Assembly (NCBI GenBank): GCA_021307315.1
Contig: JAJSPD010000037.1
Coordinates: forward strand, 62,001-126,000
Direction of reading: 5' to 3'
Origin: Bisporella sp. PMI_857
Taxonomy: Eukaryota; Ascomycota; Leotiomycetes; Helotiales; Helotiaceae
DNA: 64,000 nucleotides
Made by a program: the position numbers and the translations under genes
The notes under the pieces: generated by a model
Databases searched by the model: none
What the model saw: the letters and a program-made list of their open reading frames with translations, nothing else
What the model was told of the DNA's origin: nothing
In this document: positions 32,571 through 44,089 of the stretch, one piece after another
How the letters are laid out: each line of letters begins with the position of its first letter
Numbering within the stretch: position 1 is the stretch's first letter

Positions 32571-35500
32571 CTAAGAAGGGCTACCTTTTGAGGGAGGGAA
32601 CGATAGGTTGGCGCCTAAGCTCCCGGTGAAAGATGCGGCTGTGTTTTGGCCAACCGTAGGTGTTCGACCCATCTTGGGAGTCTCGTTCAAGCTGACGCCT
32701 CCGCTCGGAGGGCTATCGGATCGTTCTGGGCTTTCACTTCGCAGGCTGAAGATTGGTCTCTTGGCTGGAGCGCTACCTGGTGATGCATGAGAGGTTTGCC
32801 CTGCGACCTGAGATAGACCCTTGTGAGGTTGAAATGCTGCTGCCAAAGACCGATTCTCGCTGCTAAAGCTACTCGCAATAGCTTCTAAGGCGTTAAGAAC
32901 ACGGCCGCCTCCTTGAACTGGTCCCTGCGCGAAGCTTGCTGATTGGTGTTGGGAGCCACCGTATTGGTAGGCAATTTTTGGTGGTGAATATTGATTGACT
33001 TGGCCTTTGCGAGCCATATCTTGAAGATAAGGGTTTTGAGGCTGTTGTATATATCCTTTGCTCGGAGCCCGTGGCCGACTGTTTCGATCGAAGGTCCGAC
33101 TTCTATCTGGTCGTTCCGGTAGTTGGATCTGCTGCTGAGGATTTTTCAGTGCATTCAGATGCGGCTGAGGACTCGAAACCACGCTTTGAAAATCACGGGC
33201 GGATTTTGAAGGTGATATGGATCTACGTCTAGGTTGTGTATTGGAGATGTATGGTCCAGTATCGGGTATGTCGGTATGTGGAATAAACCTAAGCCTAGCT
33301 GAATACTCTGGAGGGTGAGCCTCTTGGCGTGAAATTCTCTCAGGACTGCTCTTCCAACTGCTCCTAGAAGAAGGTCTCTGGAAAGGCCGAACCTGTGGGA
33401 AACCTCGGGTGGTATTTGTGAGATTACTGGAGCTTGAGTTGCGTGGGAAATCTTGGACGAGGTTCTGGGAACTGTGATTGCTCGCTGCTCCTCCTGACGC
33501 CAAAGATGCTGCGCTCGGAGTGCGGCTCAACTTTCCAGGCTCTAAGATCGCTTGTCTGGCTTCCGTGTGTAATGGAGTAAGTTGTGGGAGCATAAAATTT
33601 CCAGGAATCTGGAAACTAGGGGCATTGGCATTCAATACTGGCGTGTGCTCAAAGTGACGGGTGTTCGAAAAGTCTATGTTGACAAAGTTTGATCCTGGCG
33701 CAGCCATATAGTGATTAAGATGTTGAAAGCTTTCGGCATTGGCATTGAGCGACGAGTGGTGTTTGACAGGAGAATTGGGTCCTGAGTGATCAGTGACAAT
33801 ATGCTGGAAGCTGGGAGCATCTGGTCTCATGCCACTGGCGGAAGATGCGTTGGACCTCAACTTCTGAAACTCAGTACCAGCGGGGTTGAAATGGATGGGA
33901 CTCTCAATTCTTGAGCTCGATATTGTAGAATATTCGGCTCTTTGAGATGTAGGGTTGAATTGAGGGAATCCAGTCATCGCAGAATCATACCGTCTACTAG
34001 GACTCGTGACCATAGGCTTGGGTGATGAGTTTTGGTTTTGCTGCTGATATAGACTTTCTTCATATACATGTGGTGGCACAGCTGAGAACTTCTTGACTGG
34101 AGACTTGCGACTTCGGTGACGGTTCGGTAAAATTCTGGGAACTGTGATTTCGATGCATGCTCCGTCAATAGGATCTTGTCGGGCACGGGTTGAGAAATAT
34201 AACTCGTCATCATTGGAATCGAAACTTCTGGCTGCATCAAATGCTCCTCGATTGCCTGGTAGAGTCGGTGTTACGCATGTCAAAAATGTTAGAGATAGGT
34301 CTACTTACGTCTCAGCTCTTCAAGTCGCTCCGCCGAAATTGGACTTTCACGCTTGTCATCTTGGATGTTTGGCAAGCTCAAGACTTGGGAAGCCGGTTGA
34401 TATTGAGTTGAAGCAATGGTATCATCGATGAAATTGCCTGTGTCGCTTTGCGCACCATTAGGTGAATATTTGGGAATTGCAGGATAATTGTCGAAGTCCT
34501 CCACCATGAACGGGATATGATCTAGAGGAAAGGCTTCCCAAAACTTAGGATCTCCTCCCACTTTCTGATACCTTGCCCAGGTCTGATCTGGGTCTGAGCT
34601 GATCGGTGGTATATAGGGAACATATATCTTCTGAGCGGTCTTATAGCCTGGATACGGGACAGCACCCGGCTTAACATTAAGGACAGAGGAATCTAGCATC
34701 AGTGTAACCGATTTATCTAATAGGTGCTTAGACGTGTTTGAATTTTTGATGCTGAGGACTGCTACGTCATCAGCTTCCGGGAGCAGAGGCTCAATTGTAT
34801 GGCTGCTGAAAATATGTCGTGTTGAATTTGGCTTTGCAGGAACAAGTTCAGCTTCGAGTGTTTCTCCACGCACTCCGTAAGATTCAGCGCCTTTGTAAGG
34901 CGCATTGGTAGATACAGAAGGTATTGATTTGCGAGCTCTCGCTGCTTGCTTATCCTTGTGGTCTTTCTCTGCTAGCTTACGAGCCTCAAAGGTAGCATCA
35001 CTGTCCTTTATCATCGCCTCAAATTTGGCCAAGCTGTTTGCTTCAGCGAAGTAGTCCTCTGCCATGAGCGGGTGATCGGTTCCCTTATGATCGAAGTATT
35101 GACCTGGAGCAAGGCTGTCACGAAGTCGAAGATTCATCGGTGCATCCTCTTTCGTAAAGCCCATGGTATGAACCTTGAAGATGGGCTTTTGCTGATTTCG
35201 GTCTCCCATTTGCAGCATAGACCTGTATACCTCCCAGTAGAACTCCATCTCGCTCTCACGGCAGTCCCATTTCATGAAGAAGAAACCCTTCAGAGGTCCA
35301 GTCTTTTGTCGATAATCCATAGGTGTGCCCTTCAAAGGAGGATACGAATCTGTTTCTCCATCGCAGCCTACTCGAATCTTGATAGATTGCACAACCAAAA
35401 TATCTTTATGATCATAATATTCGGTCCACTTATCGACGAATATCTGAATCCAGGATACAAGCCAAGGAAGATCGACGTGCTTTGTGAGAATCAAGCTGAA

Positions 35501-36172
35501 GACGGCTGCGCTGCTTCCGCTAGCTTCATAAAGTACGATATCGACAGGACGAGGAGATAACTTAAGGTTCATGAGCATGCCTCCAGTTTCTCCAGTCATA
35601 AGCTCGATAGCTTGTTGATAAGAGATCTCGGCAATCACCTCACCTTTGGGATGAAGGACGCTCGGCAGCTTCGATACAGGGGATGGCTTGAGAGAATTTA
35701 CCATTTGTTGACGTCGGTAAGCAGCCGGGTTTTCGTACTTCAAGACCTCATTTGCTCTGTGGGCAGTGTCTTGCACCTGTCGGTTAATTTCCTGTTGTTC
35801 GGGGTTGGTATATCGCTGGTCTCGAAGCATGCGTGTTGGGGAGAGTGGAGAGAAGTTTCTTGTGGCTCGGAAGGGAAGATGGAGACCTGGCGGCCTGCGG
35901 GGAGCAGGTCGTTGCTGGTCAGGACTGGCTATTTTTACTAATTCCATATATGTTTGAGTTTGATTTCGAGGTGCTTGTGCGGTTGCAACTGGTGGCTGCG
36001 ACTGTGATTGCGACGTGGCTGATGATATAAATTGGTTACTTTGCGAGGCTGAGGTTGTGGTTTGCGAAGTATGTTGACCAAGGGTCCTCACCTGATCGGT
36101 GTTTATATCTGAAATCAAAACCCGCTCTCCTCGCTTGTGACTTAGATGGAAACAAAGTCTCGGTCTTTCCAT
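32571..36172 (-). CDS. Hypothetical protein with four PAM2-like motifs
   Basis: Two exons (36172-34309 and 34255-32571) give 1182 residues; the 53-nt intron splits an Arg codon. I do not recognise the family. A Gln/Ser/Thr-rich N-terminus leads to a probably folded, Trp-rich region (about residues 170-330) that includes PLKGFFFMKWDCRESEMEFY. A Lys/Ala/Asp-rich helix and a second ordered segment with NPxF-like Pro-rich turns follow. The last 560 residues are low-complexity, rich in Ser, Pro, Asn and Gln. Within them four motifs fit the PAM2 pattern (x-x-L/F-N-x-x-A-x-x-F): HFNPAGTEFQKL, GMRPDAPSFQHI, SSLNANAESFQHL and PVLNANAPSFQIP, at about 740-840. PAM2 motifs bind the MLLE domain of poly(A)-binding protein, so a role in mRNA biology is inferred. 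The frame is open to a Met at 36550; the start at 36172 is a guess, and Met at 35947 is also possible. Confidence 0.7.
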
Positions 36173-38550
36173 TGTGCGTTTCAGTTTTGAACCCTCGTTT
36201 GGATGTGTCTCACCACGCGTTAACGTTACTCGTTGTTGCCTTGTGCCTCCATTCTGCTTTCTGTGAGCTTTTGAACTTTGCGAAAAAGGAAACCTCAGAG
36301 CGAAGCGAGGTATTCTAAGGTGACAAAGTGTTTGTGTAGGCAATAGCGTTCTGTGAGTAGAGATAGCAATATCTGGTTTCCGCAACGATAACGTTTTTTG
36401 GGCTCTAGAGAGCTTAGCTTCAGAAATTCCTATTTGCTTCCTAGCATGACTCAGATCACAGGCATATTCAGACCTGATTATACACAAACTCCTTATTATT
36501 GGGGTTCTGAGCTCGGCTTGTGATTGAGCTTCGGAAACTTGAGCAGACAAAGTAAGTGCCTCTGAAAGTTATTCTGCAATATTTGCCATGGCTAATGGGA
36601 CTGTGCTGCGTACTCAGATGCTGTGGGTGAATGTAAGAGGAAACCAGCTAACTTTATTTTCTATATTCTTTCTACCCCTGATTCCATACACAATGAATGA
36701 AAAGGCACATTATACCTCGGCGAGTACTCTAATTCGTGTCATGGACATGGCAAAAGCGTGTCTATAGATGGAATAGATGAGTATATCATATTATTCAGGG
36801 TCCAAAAGGATCACTCACCGTTGTAGGATCACAATATGCCCAGAACATAAAATAGATGAAACTCTGGGCAAATCACTATTTGCTTGTATTACTTTATCTT
36901 GGGAACTCCATATATTGCGGCTATCTATCATTATCTGGGTACTGAGCTGTGTAGTATATATACCTATTCACATAATACACATCAATCAGGAACATTCATA
37001 GCTCAAGCAGAACTGCTCCTCGAAGGCCGTAGCTGATGGGAGAGGTGTGGTCAGGCGAAAAGTGGGGTCTCGCTTAAGCCCCTTTCGTTTCTTTATTCTC
37101 CACCTGAAGCTGTCGATCCTCTAACATTCTTAAGAAATGGGGGATTGGCTATACCATGCTTCACGAAATGGCAAGATACATATCGCGAAAGATTGTAGGA
37201 CCTACGGCAGAGATAGGATATCACATAGGCGTGATCTAAATTTTGGGTAAGACTTGGAACTAGATCCTATATGCATTAGACTCTGAATGACATGTGCGAT
37301 ATCAATATTGTTTTGAGAAAAATAATCATCACAAATCATCAAAAATCATAAATAAACTCACTTACTTGGGTTTAGGCCTAGAATTTTGATCCAAAGCGAA
37401 AGGGTCCCAAGGAGGGTCAATAACTTGGCTAATGAGGCTGACATCAGAGGCAAGAGGAGAATCTGACAAAGTACTGTAGGTCCCTTCAACTATCACATTC
37501 ACTATAGGTGTCTACAGCCATTGTACAACAATTAGGCGAGAGTATTTCTTTTCGTGATATCACATTCCTGAGTCATCTAAAAGTTCATAGCTCATATACG
37601 GATTATGGCCCCTTGAAGTTCAAAAGAGCTCGTACAAATAGGCTCTATGGTCGCAGTAATCATCTAAAGCTTGCTCACGGTTTTGACATTTAGCCCGGGT
37701 CAGTGTCGGCGCCTCTATTAAATTATATAAACCAAACGAAAAACAAATAGGTCCACGGATTATCTCTAGATTTACCCCTTCGAACGATAATTAACTCGTC
37801 TTACAGGTGGTACCAGGACCAATTAACTTGGTGCTTTCTGCTTTCTTATCAAGCGACTAATATGAAGGAGGAGATATATATCTTCATGCCTTAGATATCT
37901 GTTTTAGTTGCTTATAGATGCTTGGATGTTGTTGGTATGCGTTATTCCTCGATGACCAGGCATAGGTACGAAATATACTGGGTATTTTCGGAGGAAAGTT
38001 TGTAGACCCCTTCCCTTTGTCTTTGCACCTGTTGCATAGCGAATTCTTTAATACATCTCAACGAAAGATTCTATAATATATCGACTTTCTTGAATCAAGT
38101 GACTAAAGAGAGGAGGCTATATGAGCACGCTAGACTTATAAACATTAAAGGAACTTAAAGAGAGACAGAGGCAAGTGCATGAGGTGTAGGTAGACTACTT
38201 CAGCTCACTCTAATGAAGCCAATAGCTCTGCCTTAAATAGTGCGGGTTATTGTCCACGTGCATTATCTAGACCAAATACCATGTACTAGCTAATGCCTAA
38301 GACCTTTCTGTCTCCACTGGCTAGAGATTATGAATAAATCCGAAATTCTGGACGAGGAGGCAGAGATAATAATTGACCATGAGAACCTCAGACCTGTGGG
38401 ACTCGCAATTCTGCAGATATCCTGGTACAAAATAGTTGGTGGAAGCATGCATTATGGCTCAGGATAGTATGGTCTATATTTCGAGTGCTGGGCTTTGATC
38501 TATAACTCAGTTCTCTAAAGAATATACATCATAGAAGAGACAGAATATGA
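36173..38550. other. Intergenic region between the PAM2-motif gene and TRS65
   Basis: About 2.4 kb with no gene I can support. The frame of the PAM2-motif gene stays open up to 36550, so the first 380 bp may be leader or extra coding sequence. The rest is AT-rich, with short open frames only. The TRS65 3' UTR should lie near 38500. Confidence 0.4.
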
Positions 38551-40398
38551 TCAGGGAGATGAGACCAGTATAGTAGGCAGGTCTTTAATATCCACATGCT
38601 CCTGCGTTCCCATATCCACGACTCTGACGGCATCTACTTCCACAATTCCGACTTTCAGTGGCATGAATTTGAGCTCTACCTCATAGCACGCGGATGGCGC
38701 CAATGGCCCAACTCTAATATCACTGCTCATACAAACAATTTCTGTAGAATCGACAGCGGAATTTCTCTGCATCGCATAGACAATGTTCTCGTCAACAACC
38801 GCATCTGCAACTTTATGTTCCTTGCGGGTGCTAGCGTAGTTTCTGGAAGGAGGTCGAGTCACGCGCGCTTCAATCCGTCGCCGTTTTGGAATTACCATGA
38901 CGGCTAGCTTCCGAGGGCGATCTGAGCGATTAACGATAAAAGCGGACCAGGAGAAGGGAATGCCTAGATAAATTGGCGAATCTGAATTTGGCCCCGAAAA
39001 AGTAACAGTCACGCCAAAATCCGGAACAGATGGATTTCGCGATTGTCTTGTTGTTATGTCCATCGAGGGAAGCGAGTCGGGCTTAGTGAAAGCTAAAGAC
39101 GCAACAGTAGGTACGTTGTCGAGTGTTGAACTGATAGACAGCTGAGATGGTCGGTGAGGCCGTTGAATTGGCTGCGTCGCATTCCCAAAACCTGGATTTA
39201 GAGGAGGTGTAAAGTCGATGGCTGTGGTCCATTGCATATTGATTTGAGGCTCGCAAGTGGCAGATAGATTTGCTGTGGCATGGATTGAGATATCTAGTGC
39301 TCTGACTAGTGACTTATTTGTGACATCTAGATCGTCTGGCTCTAACTTATATAAGAATGTTATGTCATCGTGGGGAACGCATTTAATAGGAAGGATCAAT
39401 CCTAGGGTGCTATTCAGATCCGCCACACTTCCCCCGATCATGGTCAAGTTGACTTTTTGCAGAGTCATCTCACAATTGGAAAAGGGAGTAATGTCCACAT
39501 CTAGAGAGGCTATCACAAATGAGTTGCTGGGAGTGTTGTTTGGCCTTGTATATCGCACCCGTGCATTAATAGCTGGGTGACATCTTATTGTTTGTCGTGA
39601 TATGTTTTTGAGTGGCCGCATTAGATCCCTGCCAACCTGAGTAGCTGGTGCAACTCGTGACACCCGAAGAGCTGAAAGCCTAGGTATTACGCCTTCAAGA
39701 GCTGGGTCATTCTTGAAAGGCTCGAGAAGATTGATGCCCGAAGGGATCTGACTAGGAAGATATTCCTCCCTGAGGCTTTCGGGATGGGTCTGCTCAACAG
39801 GCTTGAGGCTGGCAGTAGCTGAGAATATGATAGACGGGTTCTGTAGACGTATACGAGGACGACCAAGAAACGCCGAAAGTCTCCATATAACGAGTATGTG
39901 CTCCTTACCCGCATGCTGCTCTGACTCTCCTGGGCCTTGCACAATGATCAACGGATCTTCGCTGTCTTGTATAGAGCCGGTATATATAACCTCTTGACTA
40001 GGTGGTGCCTGAACTTCTGGGCTTCCGGTAGGAAGATTGACCACTTGTGCTTCAACGGTGATAACTAGCCGTCCGAGGTATGATCGAAGGGTTCTTTCAT
40101 CAAAGTAGGGGGTTTGTAACACAACATAGACGTCGATAGTTTCATCTAGGATCTAGGAATGAGTAAGATACAAGAGCTTCACTGGCGAATATCAATACTT
40201 ACCAAAAAATAAAGCATGCCGTTGAGGAATAGCAGCTAGAGGGGAGTCATTCCCTTCATCAAGGCGTTCCACAGAACCGCTCAAGGCATTTTCGATGTTC
40301 AGATCACTTGCCAAAGGTATTATCGTATCCAGAATAGAGCTGTCTACGAACTCAATGCTACCGCGGGACCGTAATTCGCTTCCATCTTGTTCGGCCAT
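38551..40398 (-). CDS. TRS65: TRAPP II complex subunit Trs65
   Basis: Two exons (40398-40203 and 40145-38551) encode 596 residues. The protein follows the fungal Trs65 pattern. After an acidic N-terminus comes PLASDLNIENALSG, then QRHALFFDETIDVYVVLQTP across the splice, the YLPSQIPSGINLLEPF segment, FTPPLNPGFGN, and a C-terminal immunoglobulin-like beta domain with WSAFIVNRSDRPRKLAVMVI. Trs65 is a fungal-specific subunit that helps dimerise TRAPP II, the GEF for Ypt31/32 at the late Golgi. Frame requires the acceptor at the second of two CTAG sites (40146). The ATG at 40398 is used because the upstream in-frame start is a TTG. The gene is divergent from PRP40. Confidence 0.9.
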
Positions 40399-40749
40399 CA
40401 AGTTTGTCAAGCAAGTTGTGGCACAGTTATATTGGAAGATGATCGCAGCTTGAGATTTTCTGATAGACGATAGCTTTGCTTAGCTCTTGAATAATATCTT
40501 AGTCGAATTCGCTTTTTTTCTTACGTTTCCCTAGCGGGATAGTGTCGTCAGTATGAATATGCGAGGCTGAAGTTCAAGGTCGAGGTCCCCTAGCTAATTT
40601 GGAGCTAGTGTGATTCATACTTGGCAGGTCTTGGCACAAGAGCCTCAAAGTTCTGGATATTTTCATCCCAATATTTTCTTCTTACATCCCATTCCCATCT
40701 TCAGCATTTCTGCAGTAGGACATCGGATATCGTCCCAGATCATCACAGG
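40399..40749. promoter_or_regulatory. Shared divergent promoter of TRS65 and PRP40
   Basis: Start codons of TRS65 and PRP40 are 351 bp apart on opposite strands, so their promoters overlap here. A T-rich run (near 40511-40518) is visible; no defined factor site was recognised. Confidence 0.45.
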
Positions 40750-43503
40750 ATGAACGGAATAAACGGACATACGCCTGCACCAGTTTTGTGGCAAGAGGCG
40801 CGCAACCCTGAAGGACGTGTTTACTATTATAATACCATCACGAAGGCGACACAATGGACAAAACCTGAGGAATTGATGACTCCAGCTGAGGTAGGATTTT
40901 CGGAACGAGCTGTGGAACTTAGTTAATCTGTTTGATAGCGCGCTCTAGCAAACCAGCCATGGAAGGAATACACTGCAGAAGGTGGCAGGAAATACTGGTA
41001 TAACACAGAATCGAAGCAGAGCTCATGGGAGATGCCAAATGTCTACAAGGAAGCATTGGCGAAGGAGAGTACTCCACAGACACCAGCTGCACCGTAAGTG
41101 TCCAGAAATGCCTTTGAAAGCACAATAGTCTAAGTATTCTAGGATGCCGACGTTCGTGGCAGGTGGAGGATTTACGAGCTCACAGTTTGACCAACCAAGA
41201 GATAGGGAGCCAATTGGAGAGGCTCGGCAACTTGCATACGGAAACGACGCCAATGGGAGTCGCAATCAAGTTTTTGTCCCAGCAAATACTGACCCTAACT
41301 ATAACTCTTTTGAGGAAGCAGAAGCCGCATTCATGAAGCTTTTACGTAGAAATAACGTGTCTCCTGACTGGACATGGGAAAAAACCTTGCGAATTATTAT
41401 TAAAGATTCTCAGTATCGGGCACTGAAGGATCCAGCCCATCGCAGAGCAGCATTCGAGAAGTATGCCGTGGAGGTACGCCTTCAAGAAAAAGACAAAGCA
41501 AAGGAGAGAATCGAGAAGCTCCGTACTGATTTTGCTACCATGCTGAGAAGCCATTCAGAAATCAAACATTATACACGATGGAAGACGGCTCGGCCAATTA
41601 TAGAAGGCGAGACCATATTTCGATCCACAGATGATGATGACGAACGGCGCCAACTATTCGAAGACTACATTATTGAACTTAAGAAGGCTAATGTCGAACG
41701 CGAAGCGAATACACGGAAGGCTGCGGCCGAAGAGCTCGTGGATATTCTCAAGAGCCTTGATTTAGAGCCGTATACCAGATGGTCTGAAGCACAAGGTATC
41801 ATCCAGTCAAATCCACGATTTAAAAATGACCAGAAATTCCAGGCTCTCAGCAAGTCAGACATGTTGACAGCTTTTGAAAATCATATCAAGTCTCTCGAGA
41901 AGACTTTCAATGATACAAAGCAACAGCAAAAGAACCTTAAAGCACGACGGGAACGACAAAATCGAGACCGTTATCTGGATTTGTTGAGCGAGCTTCGACG
42001 GAATAACAAGATCAAGGCCGGAACTACATGGACGAAGATTTACCCTCTAATCGCAGAGGATGAGAGGTATGTAGCAATGCTTGGCCAATCTGGATCATCG
42101 CCTTTGGATCTCTTTTGGGATATTCTTGAGGAGGAAGAACGTGCTCTTCGAAGCACCCGTAATGATGTTCTAGATGTCCTCGATGTAAGTACCATCCCGC
42201 TAGCTTCATTGTTGTATTTATGGTACTAACTCAGAACAGGACAAAAAGTTTGAGATCCAGCCGAAAACCACATTTGAGGAGTTCCTTGCCTTGATGCAGA
42301 TTGACCGTCGAACTGCTAACATTGATCGAGACGCACTGTCACTAATTTTTGAAAGAGTAGGTTATCATCCGTATCTTCAAATTTCCTAGCTAACTTGTGT
42401 TCAGCAACGGGAGAAGGTATCACGGCGTAATGAAGATGATAAGCATCATGCTGAGCGTCAACAAAGACGTGCTGTTGATGCTCTTAGGTCTCTAATCAAG
42501 CACCTTGAGCCGCCTATTCGTGTTGATGACACGTTTGAGAGAGTACGCAGCCGTTTCGAAAGATCCCCAGAGTGGATTGCTGTGGAATCGGATGAGCTTC
42601 GTCGCTCTGCTTTTGATAAAGTCATTAGACGTCTGAAAGAAAAGGAGGAGGATGGCGAAAAGGAACGTCTAAGACGTCGTGATAGACACTCGCCAGATCG
42701 CTCTAGTCGCGTTCGCGATCGTGACCAAGATCGAGAATTATCATATCGTAGTAGCAGAAGGCATGGTCGACCAAGTCGGAGTCCTGAGCCTGATGCTTAC
42801 GAAGCGGATAGGAGGAAGGCGATCGCTGATAGAGAGAAGAATTATCGGAAGGGTAGTGTTGCAGATACTCTCTTGTCCCCTGGTCGTAGAGATCGAATTG
42901 ACCACCGCGAAAGGGATTTCGAACTCGATCGAAGAGACCTGGATAGGCGCGAGCTTGATAGACGTGACTTTGATAGACCCCATCGTTCGCGTCGCGAAGA
43001 TTCTGTGAGCCACTACGATCGAGAGAGAAGAGATCGCGAGACCGAGAGGGAGAAGCTTTATCGGCGCAGAGGAGATCCTCGTGGGGCTCCAGATGAGCTT
43101 CCATGGGGTGATGATAAGCCTAGCACTACTCGACGACGACGAGCGGATAGTGATACCGAAAGCGTAGGCAGCTCAAGGGTAACAAAGGTTCGTTATCTAT
43201 TCCACTATAAACTCTGCGACACTCTTGGTTGTGTGCCTATTTATGGAATATGGATGGGTTCGCACCAGGCATGCACAAGAATTTTACCAGTGCCGAAAAA
43301 CAACTGTATTGTTTTGCCGCGTAATTCTAACTCATTTCCAATCACAGAGAAGCAGAAGAGAACTTACACCCAGTGAGCGCTCCCAAATCCCACCGTCACG
43401 TGAACGTCGGCAACGTACTAGAACACCTCCAGTCGTAGCTCCGGTAAAAGAAGAAACAGCCGTTCACTCGGGCAGCGAGGAGGGTGAGATCGAGGAAGAA
43501 TAA
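40750..43503 (+). CDS. PRP40: U1 snRNP splicing factor Prp40 (WW-FF protein)
   Basis: Six exons (40750-40890, 40939-41093, 41143-42184, 42240-42356, 42405-43187, 43348-43503) encode about 797 residues. Two WW domains lie at about residues 13-43 (LWQEARNPEGRVYYYNTITK) and 52-84 (PWKEYTAEGGRKYWYNTESK). Tandem FF domains follow from about residue 165 to 640, each with the Phe-x-Trp/Phe helical pattern, for example FMKLLRRNNVSPDWTWEKTL. The C-terminal 150 residues are a highly charged DR/ER/RS-rich tail ending in acidic GEIEEE. Prp40 bridges the 5' splice site and branch site by binding BBP and the CTD in the nucleus. The donor of the last intron is ambiguous: 43188 (GTTCGT, used here) or 43179, a 3-residue difference. 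Confidence 0.95.
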
Positions 43504-44089
43504 TGGCGATTAGTATTGCGCATGAGCTCTGAGCTTCATGAGGGACATTGCGATCAGGTTGATGAATTGTAGGTATCTGCTTACACCTGCGCTTTTACTG
43601 CAAGATGACCTAGGCAGTTTTCTACATTGAATATCACGACAAAGGTAGCAAGGGATTGTTTCTTTGAAGAGCGTCGCATGAAGGTCAACAATAATTTGGT
43701 GTGTACCTGCCTCTCCCATAATTCAAAATTATTCCTCTCCCTCAGCTACACAGATGCTGGTCTTGTTATATAGAATATTCATTTGCCGACAATACAACGC
43801 ATCTCAATTCTTCTATCTTTGTGAATGTGATGTTATAAGACGGCATTTTCCCAACTCACACCCCTCAATCCACCAGCCCCTACTTATGATACATATGAAA
43901 AAGTGGGATCGTTGATGGGACCAGGCGTTCTTGAGAAGATGCCGTCGAATCGTTAATCATCTGGATCGTCATCGTTGGAACCCTCCTCGTCTTCTCCTAA
44001 AGTGGTATCCATAGCACCGCCCAATGATGCCTTTTTAACGCCTAATAATGCACCTTTTGCAGATTGAGGTAAAGCATTTGGGATGCCTT
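43504..44089. other. Convergent intergenic region between PRP40 and RLI1
   Basis: About 590 bp holding both 3' UTRs. A stretch near 43955-44030 stays open on the minus strand past the RLI1 stop, but the conserved RLI1 C-terminus ends at 44090. No further gene is seen. Confidence 0.5.

Noticed and set aside
34301..36550. Longer N-terminus of the PAM2-motif protein starting at 36550
   Set aside because: The first 126 residues look like translated leader sequence with no compositional sign of coding; the frame being open is not enough.
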